A stretch of 64,000 bases of DNA from Bacillaceae bacterium. Lineage in GTDB: Bacteria; Bacillota; Bacilli; Bacillales; Alkalibacillaceae. The DNA lies in assembly GCA_017656265.1 (NCBI GenBank), contig JACDOD010000003.1, positions 204,818 through 268,817 on the forward strand, given 5' to 3'. The notes beneath the pieces were generated by a model. That model was given only the letters and a program-made list of their open reading frames with translations. It made no database searches and was not told the origin of the DNA. Below, piece after piece: positions 26,306-35,011 of the stretch (its first letter is position 1; each line of letters begins with the position of its first letter). A program made the translations under genes and the position numbers.

Positions 26306-27253
26306 ATGGATACTTCCAGCACAATAAAAAAGAAAACACTGGATGTTCAAGAAAAGATTCGACAAAACAAAGAGAAGCAAAAGGTTTTGCGAAAACTGGA
26401 AAAGGTTGTGCCTGCTTTTCTCTTATTATGTGCCGGATTTTCTGTCATAACCACAGCAGGTATCTTGTTTACGTTACTGAAAGAAGCCATAGGATTTTTT
26501 GGTGTAGTTCCCCTTAATGAATTCTTTTTTAATACAAGCTGGCGGCCGTGGTCTGGCTCATTTGGGGTATTGCCTCTTATTACTGGAACATTGTTAATTA
26601 CGTTAATTGCTATTCTTGTAGCACTTCCACTGGGAATCGCTGCAGCCATTTTCTTAAGTGAATACGCAAGTGCACGCGTGCGGAAAATGATTAAGCCGAC
26701 TCTTGAAGTATTAGCAGGAATTCCAACCGTAGTCTATGGATTTTTTGCCCTGACTTTTGTGACACCGGTTTTGGAAAAGTTAATTCCTGATCTACAAATC
26801 TTTAATGCCCTTAGTGCAGGAATTGTAGTTGGGATTATGATTATTCCAATGGTTGCATCTCTGTCCGAAGATGCTATGAATGCAGTGCCGAACAGTCTTC
26901 GGGAGGGAGCAATGGCCATGGGATCAACAAAATTCGAGGTAGCGATGAAAGTTGTATTGCCTGCAGCTTTTTCGGGTGTAGTTGCATCGATAGTACTGGC
27001 GATTTCGCGTGCAATAGGAGAAACTATGATTGTTACCATTGCAGCTGGTCAATCACCAAACTTTACGTTTGACCCGACGATGTCTATTCAAACCTTGACA
27101 GCCTTTATTGTTCAGGGAACATCTGGTGATACGACATATGGTTCAACCATTTATTATAGTGTCTATGCCGTCGGGATTACCCTGTTTGTATTTACGTTGG
27201 CTATGAATCTGTTAGCCCAATACATTGCACGCCGGTTTAGGGAGGAATACTAA
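26306..27253 (+). CDS. pstC: Phosphate ABC transporter permease PstC
   Basis: 315 residues, six membrane segments. The coupling-loop EAA motif is in SLREGAMAMGSTKFEV, followed by SRAIGETMIVTIAAG, the PstC/PstA hallmark. ATG 26306 is preceded by AAAGGAG. Its stop overlaps the pstA start by one base. Confidence 0.95.
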   Translation: MDTSSTIKKKTLDVQEKIRQNKEKQKVLRKLEKVVPAFLLLCAGFSVITTAGILFTLLKEAIGFFGVVPLNEFFFNTSWRPWSGSFGVLPLITGTLLITLIAILVALPLGIAAAIFLSEYASARVRKMIKPTLEVLAGIPTVVYGFFALTFVTPVLEKLIPDLQIFNALSAGIVVGIMIIPMVASLSEDAMNAVPNSLREGAMAMGSTKFEVAMKVVLPAAFSGVVASIVLAISRAIGETMIVTIAAGQSPNFTFDPTMSIQTLTAFIVQGTSGDTTYGSTIYYSVYAVGITLFVFTLAMNLLAQYIARRFREEY

Positions 27254-28134
27254 TGAACGGATTTTTGTCGAAAGAAGAGTGGAAAAAACGATTGAATCGC
27301 AGACTATTCATCAATCGCATTTTCTATATCCTGTTTTTTGCAGCTACAACCATTGGTCTGATCTTTTTGGCCATGCTTCTTTACCGTGTATTAACTCAAG
27401 GAATTGGCTATTTGAGTTGGGATTTTATTAAAGGGTTTCCGGCTCCATACCCTGAAGAAGCAGGTATTTTTGCAGGGATGATCGGTTCAGTCTATTTAAT
27501 TGCTATTGTAGCGCCGGTTTCTCTTGTATTGGGTGTTTCTACAGCTATTTATCTTGAGGAATACGCACCGAAAAATAGAATTTCCCGCTTTATACAGGGA
27601 AATATTCAGAATTTGGCAGGAGTTCCGTCAATTGTGTTTGGACTGCTTGGTCTGACCTTCTTTGTATATATCATGGATTTTGGTTATTCCTTACTGGCTG
27701 GTGGGCTCACCATGAGTCTGCTCGTACTCCCGATTATCGTCGTTGCTGCCCAGGAAGCTATTCGTTCTGTTCCCAATGAACTGAAAGAAGCTTCTTATGG
27801 AATGGGAGCGACCAAATGGCAGACGATTTTAAGGGTGGTACTGCCAGCATCGATTCCAGGCATTCTTACTGGTTCAATTCTGGCTTTATCCCGTGCCATT
27901 GGGGAAACAGCTCCATTATTAATTGTAGGAGCAGCAGCAGCTATTTATTCGTTGCCTGATTCGCTGCTCGGTCCGTACACAGCTATGCCAATTCAAATCT
28001 ATAGCTGGGTAAGCAGACCAGGAGAAGAGTGGCCTCTAGTTGCTGCAGCGGGTATTATTGTTCTCTTGATTGTTTTGCTGCTGATGAATGCTGTAGCGGT
28101 ATTCATTCGAAATAAATTCCAGAAACGTTATTAA
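27253..28134 (+). CDS. pstA: Phosphate ABC transporter permease PstA
   Basis: 293 residues, six membrane segments. EAA loop ELKEASYGMGATKWQT, followed by LSRAIGETAPLL. It forms the channel with PstC. The ATG shares its A with the pstC stop (TAATG), implying coupled translation. Confidence 0.95.
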   Translation: MNGFLSKEEWKKRLNRRLFINRIFYILFFAATTIGLIFLAMLLYRVLTQGIGYLSWDFIKGFPAPYPEEAGIFAGMIGSVYLIAIVAPVSLVLGVSTAIYLEEYAPKNRISRFIQGNIQNLAGVPSIVFGLLGLTFFVYIMDFGYSLLAGGLTMSLLVLPIIVVAAQEAIRSVPNELKEASYGMGATKWQTILRVVLPASIPGILTGSILALSRAIGETAPLLIVGAAAAIYSLPDSLLGPYTAMPIQIYSWVSRPGEEWPLVAAAGIIVLLIVLLLMNAVAVFIRNKFQKRY

Positions 28135-28156
28135 CCTTGGATGGGAGGAATAATAA

Positions 28157-28963
28157 ATGGATTTATCACAGGTTATTCATCATGAAAACAAGAATAAGCC
28201 TAAAGAAGAGAAACACGTTTTTGAAGTGTCAAATTTAAATTTATGGTATGGTGATGACCAGGCTCTTTATGACATAAATATGAACATACCTGAAAATCAG
28301 GTAACCGCCATAATTGGCCCCTCAGGATGCGGTAAATCTACCTTTTTAAAAACTTTAAACCGCATGGTAGAAATGGTTCCATCCGTAAAAACATCAGGTA
28401 ATATAAAATATAAAGGAACCAATATTTTTGATCCGAAATTAAGTGTTGAAGATCTTCGTACGCATGTTGGAATGGTGTTCCAAAAACCAAATCCATTTCC
28501 GAAGTCGATCTATGACAATATTGCGTATGGTCCGAGAATCCACGGAATAAAAAAGAAAAGGGATCTTGATGAAATTGTAGAAAAGAGTCTCCGAGGAGCA
28601 GCTATTTGGGATGAAGTAAAAGATCGTCTGGATGAAAACGCATATGGATTATCAGGTGGTCAGCAGCAGCGCCTCTGTATTGCGCGATGCCTTGCCATTG
28701 AACCGGATGTCATTTTAATGGATGAACCAACATCTGCCCTTGATCCTATTTCCACATTGAAAGTTGAGGAACTTGTGCAGGAATTAAAGGAAAATTACAG
28801 TATTATAATTGTAACACACAATATGCAGCAAGCTGCCCGGGTCTCCGATAAAACAGCGTTCTTCTTAAACGGAGAACTCGTAGAATTTTCAGATACCAAT
28901 GTTCTGTTTTCTAATCCAGAGGATCAGCGGACAGAAGATTATATTACCGGGCGATTTGGATAA
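28157..28963 (+). CDS. pstB: Phosphate ABC transporter ATPase PstB
   Basis: 268 residues. Walker [10 protein letters not shown], signature [13 protein letters not shown], Walker [14 protein letters not shown] and switch VTHNMQQA, all in PstB order. GGGAGGA precedes the ATG. A single pstB is present here, unlike the two in B. subtilis. Confidence 0.96.
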   Translation: MDLSQVIHHENKNKPKEEKHVFEVSNLNLWYGDDQALYDINMNIPENQVTAIIGPSGCGKSTFLKTLNRMVEMVPSVKTSGNIKYKGTNIFDPKLSVEDLRTHVGMVFQKPNPFPKSIYDNIAYGPRIHGIKKKRDLDEIVEKSLRGAAIWDEVKDRLDENAYGLSGGQQQRLCIARCLAIEPDVILMDEPTSALDPISTLKVEELVQELKENYSIIIVTHNMQQAARVSDKTAFFLNGELVEFSDTNVLFSNPEDQRTEDYITGRFG

Positions 28964-28984
28964 TTACTGAAAAGGGGGATCGGG

Positions 28985-29644
28985 ATGACCGTTCGAGAAC
29001 AATTCCACAACGATTTGGGAGAATTAAAAAGAATCATTCAGGAGCTGGCAGAAGATACGAAAAAAGCGTTATCGGAAGCCGTTGAAGCATTGTACAATAA
29101 GGATGTTGACAAAGCGCAGGAAATTATTGATAACGATGTAAAGCTGGACAGAAAAGAACTGAATATTAATGAACAGGCCATTTTGCTAATAGCTAAACAG
29201 CAGCCTTTTGCAAAAGATTTACGCAGGCTAATTATTGCACTTAAAATATCATCAGATTTGGAGCGAATGGCAGACTATGCCGTTAACATCGCCAAGTCAA
29301 CCATTCGGCTGGGAAAAGATCATCCGCTTGATGTACATCCGAAAATACGTAAAATGGCCGATGTGGCGCTGGATATGGTTAATTTGGCTATAAAAGCATT
29401 TGAGCACGAAGATATCTCACTGGCAAAGAAGCTAGCTGAAATGGATGATGAAGTAGATCATATGTACAGCAGTATAATTCGGGAGATGCTGGAGGAAACT
29501 GCCACAAATCCCCAGATGATTCAGCATATTATGCAAATGGCGTTTGGTGCTCGATATCTTGAGCGATTCGCCGATCACATCACCAACATTGGGGAGAATA
29601 TTTTCTATCTTGTCAAAGGGGAAACGTATGACTTAAATGAATAA
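28985..29644 (+). CDS. phoU: Phosphate transport regulator PhoU
   Basis: 219 residues, two PhoU three-helix repeats with metal-binding motifs SSDLERMADYAVNIA and GARYLERFADHITNIGEN. It modulates Pst and the Pho two-component signal in many bacteria. The B. subtilis pst operon lacks it, so its presence shows a regulatory difference in this lineage. AAAGGGGGA precedes the ATG. The operon ends in the repeat-borne terminator downstream. Confidence 0.93.
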   Translation: MTVREQFHNDLGELKRIIQELAEDTKKALSEAVEALYNKDVDKAQEIIDNDVKLDRKELNINEQAILLIAKQQPFAKDLRRLIIALKISSDLERMADYAVNIAKSTIRLGKDHPLDVHPKIRKMADVALDMVNLAIKAFEHEDISLAKKLAEMDDEVDHMYSSIIREMLEETATNPQMIQHIMQMAFGARYLERFADHITNIGENIFYLVKGETYDLNE

Positions 29645-29652
29645 TAAAAAAC

Positions 29653-29848
29653 GGCTGGGACATAAAGGTTTTACGTAGTCAAAATGTGCAGAGACCTGCG
29701 GGAATAGCACGAGCCAAAAATCCAGAGACAGAAGGATGAGAAGTTAAAGGCGTACCTGCGGAAAGCGAGTAAAAATATCCGAACTAATTCATATAACGAT
29801 TGAACTTAGTTCGGATATTTTTTTGCCTTTTGCAGTTTTGTCCCAGCC
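29653..29848 (+). repeat. Complete dispersed repeat with GGCTGGGACA / TGTCCCAGCC ends and embedded terminator
   Basis: Perfect 10-bp inverted ends at 29653–29662 and 29839–29848. The interior contains TGCGGGAATAGCACGAGCC, AAGGATGAG and CTGCGGAAAGCGAG blocks. Then comes the terminator hairpin ATATCCGAACTAA … TTAGTTCGGATATTTTTTT (about 29776–29823). It terminates the pst operon. Confidence 0.85.
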
Positions 29849-29897
29849 ATTTTTTCTATATTTCAAGGATAAGAAAGGGTATTGGAACGGTTCCATA

Positions 29898-30377
29898 CTA
29901 TCTGGTAATGATTGCGGCAATCTCTTCATAGGTCATATCGGATATGAGTTCATATTCACCAATCTGAATTCTGGTGCTTAAGCCATTTTCAACCAGGTAT
30001 TGATTAAATCTCTTTTCATTATCAATGATTTGAGCTTGATACAGCAATTCACTGACATCACTCGAGTTCATTCCAGGCTCAATCGTAAGTAAATAACTGT
30101 GATAGCTGATCGGTTCCTCTTCTGTTTCTGGTTTCGCTTCATTTTGTTCTTCTATCAGCTGTTCATAGGATTCTTTGATATCGTTTAATTCTTTCCAGTC
30201 CTCTGTTGGTATGACCTGATAACCTTTTAGGGTCACAAAGTTTTTAGCTTCATCAAGGGTAATATTCTGTTTTTCTGTGTGATCTGCTGCCGTATTTTCA
30301 TCCTGAAAATAGACAATCCCAACCGCTATAACAGCTGTCAATAATCCTAATGCATATGAACGGATGATCGTTTTCAT
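29898..30377 (-). CDS. Small membrane protein with YceG/MltG-like N-terminal module only
   Basis: 159 residues. Membrane anchor at about 7–24, an acidic linker, then a C-terminal module (LTIEPGMNSSDVSELLYQAQIID … FNQYLVENGLSTRIQIGEYELISDMTYEEIAAIIT). The module reads like the LysM-type dimerisation part of MltG/YceG endolytic transglycosylases. The catalytic YceG domain is absent. Function unknown; it could be a wall-associated accessory protein. It lies 24 nt from the next gene on the same strand, so the two are likely co-transcribed. Confidence 0.65.
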   Translation of the reverse strand: MKTIIRSYALGLLTAVIAVGIVYFQDENTAADHTEKQNITLDEAKNFVTLKGYQVIPTEDWKELNDIKESYEQLIEEQNEAKPETEEEPISYHSYLLTIEPGMNSSDVSELLYQAQIIDNEKRFNQYLVENGLSTRIQIGEYELISDMTYEEIAAIITR

Positions 30378-30401
30378 GGATCAAACTCCCTATGTAAAAA
30401 A

Positions 30402-30755
30402 TTAAACTTTCTTTAAAATTGTGCGTATATCATGCTCAGATAATGATGTCTCAGCAGCGATTTGTTCGATGCTATAGCCCTGATCATACATAGTTTGGAT
30501 ACGGTTGAAGAGCGGGAATTTCCCCTGATTCTGGAACGCTGGCTCATTTGAGGGTTCTACGATGTCAACAGGATCCGTTAACAATTCTTCCTCCAAAATT
30601 TTAATTTTATTTTTCATTTGATAAGTATCCTGAAGTGTGGAAATGGATAATTGTTCAATCTGCTGCTCCAATTCCTGAAACCGATCGTTCAGAAAATAAG
30701 ATAAAATAAATAAAATAACGCCAACAGCCCCAAGGCTAACGAGGACATATACCAT
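30402..30755 (-). CDS. Membrane-anchored coiled-coil protein with C-terminal HTH-like helix pair
   Basis: 117 residues. N-terminal membrane segment (about 2–22), coiled coil ([17 protein letters not shown] … [13 protein letters not shown]) and C-terminal [19 protein letters not shown] with [12 protein letters not shown], a helix-turn-helix-like pattern. The arrangement resembles SwrB/YlxL-type proteins but the identity is not established. ATG after GAGGAGCTTC. It is the upstream member of a two-gene minus-strand unit. Confidence 0.65.
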   Translation of the reverse strand: MVYVLVSLGAVGVILFILSYFLNDRFQELEQQIEQLSISTLQDTYQMKNKIKILEEELLTDPVDIVEPSNEPAFQNQGKFPLFNRIQTMYDQGYSIEQIAAETSLSEHDIRTILKKV

Positions 30756-31156
30756 AAATGAAGCTCCTCCTCAATTAACAGTAATGTAAAATTTTTGTCG
30801 ATTCTAGTATATCGTATTTTCATGCTTGAATGGTAGGGGAAATGTATATAAAAAAGAATCATACCCAGTTAAAAAATTGCGAAAATTCCCCGAAGAAGCT
30901 TGCTCCTTCCTCAAGCATAGAGGTTTGCCCGTGGCTGTGTGTGAAATAAAAACGCAGCAGCTGAACGAGAATTATATGATGGGGAAGACAATATGCCTAC
31001 TGAGAGAGTCGGAACCTTTAAACCAATCAGGGATTAGGTGCCTATTTTTAAAAGGAGAATGAACATGAGCTGATAGGGAATTTGAAAAAGATTACACAAT
31101 GATACAAATACTGACCGTCTGTACGTCAATCGTTTTTAGAAGCTCTGACAGCTGTC

Positions 31157-31185
31157 TTGAATTCACAGGAAATCTTTGATATTAT
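31157..31185 (+). promoter_or_regulatory. Promoter upstream of rpmG
   Basis: TTGAAT, 17 nt, TATTAT. No confident gene lies in 30756–31242; a 78-codon frame at 30826 has no ribosome-binding site and no recognisable protein. Confidence 0.65.
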
Positions 31186-31242
31186 AAATTAGTCCTAAAA
31201 CGAAAGTGACTGAAGATAGAAAGAGAAACGGAGGTAAGATTC

Positions 31243-31392
31243 ATGCGTGTTCAAGTAACTTTAGCGTGCACAGAGTCTGGTGATCGTAACTATATTACAT
31301 CAAAAAATAAACGCACGAATCCAGATCGTATGGAACTTATGAAATATTGCCCTCGCTGCAAAAAACATACTTTGCATCGTGAAACCAAGTAA
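31243..31392 (+). CDS. rpmG: 50S ribosomal protein L33
   Basis: 49 residues starting [16 protein letters not shown] and ending [14 protein letters not shown], typical of L33. GGAGGT lies 9 nt before the ATG. The first half of the zinc-ribbon reads CTES instead of the usual CxxC, whereas the second pair CPRC is intact. This is neither the classical zinc-binding (four Cys) nor the fully Cys-free form. Order rpmG–yqgN is as in B. subtilis. Confidence 0.95.
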   Translation: MRVQVTLACTESGDRNYITSKNKRTNPDRMELMKYCPRCKKHTLHRETK

Positions 31393-31438
31393 CTGATTAA
31401 TGGCAAATTGTCCATTATTGCATGTTACACGCACATTG

Positions 31439-31466
31439 ACCCTTGCTGTCAGCCCAGCAAGGGTTT
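31439..31466 (+). terminator. Terminator after rpmG
   Basis: ACCCTTGCT / AGCAAGGGT stem with TTTCGTT tail. Nearly the same stem recurs after yqgO (32371) and glcK (37976). Confidence 0.85.
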
Positions 31467-31506
31467 CGTTATATTCAATGAACTTAGTCAGGGTTGTGAA
31501 GGGTGA

Positions 31507-32076
31507 ATGAATATGGAGTCAAAACAGGAATTCCGAAGTAAAGGCAAAGAAATACTTAAACGTCTTTCTCCGGATCAGAGAGGAAACATAATTGAACAAA
31601 TTCATTTTCATGTTTTTGAAAGTGATTGGTGGAAACATGCCAGTACAATTGGAATAACCATCTCTAATGAAATCGAGCTTGACACTAAACCAATTATTCA
31701 ACAGGCCTGGAGAGAAAATAAAACGGTTACTGTTCCAAAGTGTTTTCCAAAAGAGGATAATAAAATGGTGTTTTATAAATTTTCCGATTACAGCATCCTT
31801 GAGACAGTTTATTCAGGATTACAGGAGCCAGATATAAGAAAAACAGTGGCAGTGGAACAGTGTGACATTGATTTGATGTTCGTTCCCGGGCTCATGTTTG
31901 ACAAAAGGGGTTATCGCATTGGGTATGGCGGCGGATATTACGATCGTTACTTAAGGGGGTTTCAAGGCATAACCGTATCCATAGCAACATCCCATCAAAT
32001 TGTCGAGAGAGTCCCCCATGATGACTATGACATACCTGTGAATCACATCATATCCGAATCAGGAGCTGTCTTTTAA
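31507..32076 (+). CDS. yqgN: 5-formyltetrahydrofolate cyclo-ligase
   Basis: 189 residues. It converts 5-formyl-THF to 5,10-methenyl-THF with ATP. The C-terminal signature VPGLMFDKRGYRIGYGGGYYDR is present (about residues 121–142; glycine-rich ATP/folate site). The N-terminal part is diverged but full length. GAAGGGTG precedes the ATG at 31507. Confidence 0.93.
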   Translation: MNMESKQEFRSKGKEILKRLSPDQRGNIIEQIHFHVFESDWWKHASTIGITISNEIELDTKPIIQQAWRENKTVTVPKCFPKEDNKMVFYKFSDYSILETVYSGLQEPDIRKTVAVEQCDIDLMFVPGLMFDKRGYRIGYGGGYYDRYLRGFQGITVSIATSHQIVERVPHDDYDIPVNHIISESGAVF

Positions 32077-32148
32077 AGCCGGCTGTATAATTTTAGGCGA
32101 TGATACGCAATCTATGGCTAATACAACATATAAAGGAGTGGGAAGGGA

Positions 32149-32352
32149 TTGCGTTTGATCGTGATTGTAGCCTCAATGCTATCTTTATTGGCTGTTTTAT
32201 ACCGATACCGTTATCGCATATTGCAATACATAATTTCAGTAGGGGTTCTAAGGAAAGGACTCGCCATCATCATTGCCAATATTCCACAGGTCAAACGGCT
32301 ATACTTTGATAGCATGTTTAATCGGGGAAACATGCAGGCAAGTGAAAATTAA
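32149..32352 (+). CDS. yqgO: Small membrane protein YqgO
   Basis: 67 residues; N-terminal membrane segment (about 2–18) followed by YRYRYRILQYI and a basic amphipathic stretch. The short length, the LYRYRYR pattern and the place between yqgN and gluP support YqgO. TTG start with AAAGGAGTGGGAAGGG upstream. Function unknown. Confidence 0.7.
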   Translation: MRLIVIVASMLSLLAVLYRYRYRILQYIISVGVLRKGLAIIIANIPQVKRLYFDSMFNRGNMQASEN

Positions 32353-32370
32353 GTTTATGAGAAAGTCTGG

Positions 32371-32400
32371 ACCCTTGCTCTTGAAACAGGCAAGGGTTTC
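32371..32400 (+). terminator. Terminator after yqgO
   Basis: ACCCTTGC / GCAAGGGT stem with TTTCG tail, the same stem family as after rpmG. Confidence 0.8.
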
Positions 32401-32494
32401 GTATTTCCTTTAAAATGTATTGAAGTGTATGTGACGTTTTTGTTCCTCAATCACGGCCTACATGATAAGATGTTAGAAGGGAGGCTACAATATT

Positions 32495-34054
32495 ATGGTG
32501 ATTCAGGAAGAATATTATTTTTGGAAACTGGCAGCTCATTTCATGATTCAGCATGGTTTTGATCTGATTCAGGTTGATGAAAAAAATCGGGAGCTCTGGC
32601 TGGAGAAGGTTCAGGGCAGACATACCCATATCATTCGTCTATACCACCATACTTTTGATTGGGCCAATCATTTGAAGAGGGACATTGCCTTTGTTATTGA
32701 GAGAGTTAAACGGATTAAACGAATGTTAGTGGGTAAAAATATAACCATACATAACGTATACATAGCTACCTTTCCGCCTGTAGACAGCTGGGAACAATTA
32801 AAAAATAACGTTCAGGTGAAGGATCAAAAAAATTTTTTGATCAAATCCTATTATTTAGATGAAGAGAATCGTCAGAAAGAGTCAGACAGGTTATTCCATA
32901 ATATGAATCTTGATGAACCGGTTATTCCCGTCCCTCTTGATGAAGGGGAGCTCGAAAGCCAGATTCAATATTTAAAGCAGCAGATGATCTTTAAACATGA
33001 GCAGCATAAGCGGGAAGCAGCTTCTATTTTTAATCACGGGAAACCGCTGGTAACCTATGTACTCCTGGCCATCAATATACTTCTATTTTTGGTGATGGAA
33101 AATACTGGGGGAAGTACGAATAGCCTGAATTTAATACAGTGGGGGGCTAAATATAATCCATATATATTGGAAGGAGAATGGTGGCGCATTTTTTCATCCA
33201 TGTTTCTGCATATTGGATTCCTCCATATTTTTATGAATATGCTGGCCCTTTATTATTTAGGAAATGCTGTTGAGCGGATGTACGGCAGTATTAAATTTTC
33301 CATTATTTATTTGTTGGCTGGCCTATTTGGGGGATTGGCAAGCTTTGCTACAAATGCTTCCGTAGCAGCCGGGGCGTCCGGTGCGTTATTTGGATTATTT
33401 GGGGCGCTGCTGTTTTTTGGCGTGATGAACCGGAAACTCTTTTTTCGGACGATGGGAAAGAACCTGCTATTTATTATTGGATTGAATATTATTCTTGGAA
33501 TATCGGTTCCTCAGATTGACAATGGCGCTCACATGGGGGGGCTGGTTGGCGGGTTTATTGCTTCTGCTATCATTCAATTGCCCAAAAATAAAACCCCTGT
33601 TATACAGGGAACTTCTCTTCTTGTATATACAGGGATGATCGGGATTTTACTATATTATGGAGTTCATCAGACCTTTGTTCAATACGATGCAAGAACCCAT
33701 GGGGTCATTGCCAATGAATATATTAACCAGGAGCAATATGATCAAGCCATTGACATTACTACATTTGTTTTAAATAAAAATCCCTCAGAAGCTGAGATTT
33801 TATACTTTTTCCGTTCCTTAGCTTACATAAAGGACAATAGTATAAATCCGGCTATTAACGATTTAAATAAAGCAGTGCAATTAAAACCTTCTTTTCATGA
33901 GGCACACTATAATCTTGCTATTTTGTATAAGGAACGGGAACAGGATGATCTAGCATATGATCATGCAAAACGGGCAGTAGAGCTGAATCCGGGAAGCGGA
34001 CAATACCAGGATTTGCTGGAAGAATTATCTATTGAACGGAATCTTTTGCCATAA
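32495..34054 (+). CDS. gluP: Rhomboid intramembrane serine protease GluP
   Basis: 519 residues. The N-terminal soluble domain (about 180 residues) precedes six to seven membrane segments. Catalytic serine in AGASGALFGLFGA and catalytic histidine in NGAHMGGLVGG. Two or three TPR repeats form the C-terminal tail (EYINQEQYDQAIDITTFVL, NDLNKAVQLKP, AYDHAKRAVELNPG). This is the layout of B. subtilis YqgP/GluP, which cleaves membrane proteins such as the MgtE magnesium transporter. The last 30 bp overlap the convergent gene at 34025. Confidence 0.94.
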   Translation: MVIQEEYYFWKLAAHFMIQHGFDLIQVDEKNRELWLEKVQGRHTHIIRLYHHTFDWANHLKRDIAFVIERVKRIKRMLVGKNITIHNVYIATFPPVDSWEQLKNNVQVKDQKNFLIKSYYLDEENRQKESDRLFHNMNLDEPVIPVPLDEGELESQIQYLKQQMIFKHEQHKREAASIFNHGKPLVTYVLLAINILLFLVMENTGGSTNSLNLIQWGAKYNPYILEGEWWRIFSSMFLHIGFLHIFMNMLALYYLGNAVERMYGSIKFSIIYLLAGLFGGLASFATNASVAAGASGALFGLFGALLFFGVMNRKLFFRTMGKNLLFIIGLNIILGISVPQIDNGAHMGGLVGGFIASAIIQLPKNKTPVIQGTSLLVYTGMIGILLYYGVHQTFVQYDARTHGVIANEYINQEQYDQAIDITTFVLNKNPSEAEILYFFRSLAYIKDNSINPAINDLNKAVQLKPSFHEAHYNLAILYKEREQDDLAYDHAKRAVELNPGSGQYQDLLEELSIERNLLP

Positions 34055-34894
34055 ACGCTGTTTGTTGCCTAACCGATCTTCAAATAAGACCATCAGATGA
34101 TCTCCATTTTTTTCAACGAGGATTAGGGGCATATATGTATCTAAAGGTTTTAGCAGGGTTTCATTTTTTCCTCTAATCCCCATAATGTAGTTTTTATAAA
34201 GCCCTTCCCACAATTGGCCCATGACCTGTTCGGTTTGAGCCTGGGTCAGTCCAGGGAAGGGTTTATGTTTATACTTCCATAAATCAGTTAGGGGAATGGG
34301 CGTGTACTGGTTTAAGGAAATATCATAATGATGTATGAGCTGCTTCCAGAAATACATCAGCTGCTGGGAAATAGCATGATCTATTGCCTTTTTCCATTCT
34401 TTCTGCCGCTCATTGTCAGGTTTCTTAAATGATTCCAGCGGGGAATGCGGAGAGTCAATCACGTACATATCGGCGAATGATAAATCCTGTACACTTTTGA
34501 TTACATCATCCGGATAATGAATTTCCCCATGGTGAAATGTGATTGCTTCCAGATAACTGCTGTCTTCATCTCGAATATCCGCTCTTTGCTCCAGCCGTTT
34601 TTCTTCTTCTTTCCATTTGTTCAAAATTCCTTTTAACTTTCCATCCACAAATAACAGAGATACGTCCTGCCTTAAATAGACGGGCTCATTAACAGATGAA
34701 TTTACCCTCCACAGCACCTTGTATGTATCTTCATCCATTTCTGTTAATAATGTCAGGTCTGTATTCGCTTCTTCAAATTGAACCTCCTGATCCAGCGGGA
34801 AGAACTTGATTACCTTTTGTTCCTTTTGTATTAAAACTGGTAAAAGAATAATCCATATCATCAATGCTGTCCACAACCAAATTTTCCATTTCAT
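34025..34894 (-). CDS. Uncharacterised membrane-anchored protein
   Basis: 289 residues. N-terminal membrane anchor (about 5–21), then an extracytoplasmic domain rich in charged and aromatic residues. There are no cysteines and no recognisable enzyme motif. The ATG has AGAAAGAGGGAG upstream. It overlaps the 3' end of gluP by 30 bp in convergent orientation, so the 3' ends are under double constraint. It stands next to a GerA/SpoVAF-type gene, transcribed divergently; a sporulation role would be guesswork. Confidence 0.65.
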   Translation of the reverse strand: MKWKIWLWTALMIWIILLPVLIQKEQKVIKFFPLDQEVQFEEANTDLTLLTEMDEDTYKVLWRVNSSVNEPVYLRQDVSLLFVDGKLKGILNKWKEEEKRLEQRADIRDEDSSYLEAITFHHGEIHYPDDVIKSVQDLSFADMYVIDSPHSPLESFKKPDNERQKEWKKAIDHAISQQLMYFWKQLIHHYDISLNQYTPIPLTDLWKYKHKPFPGLTQAQTEQVMGQLWEGLYKNYIMGIRGKNETLLKPLDTYMPLILVEKNGDHLMVLFEDRLGNKQRLWQKIPFNR

Positions 34895-35011
34895 GGCACT
34901 CCCTCTTTCTGAAAGCCTGTCTTATTAAACTGTATGATTGGTAACTATTTGTTATGAAGCGCATGTTTTGAAAAAAATCATGCACACTAATCAGTAAATC
35001 CAGAAAAACAG

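Noticed and set aside
30826..31062. 78-codon ORF upstream of rpmG
   Set aside because: TTG start without ribosome-binding site, no recognisable sequence pattern, and it lies in the leader/promoter interval.
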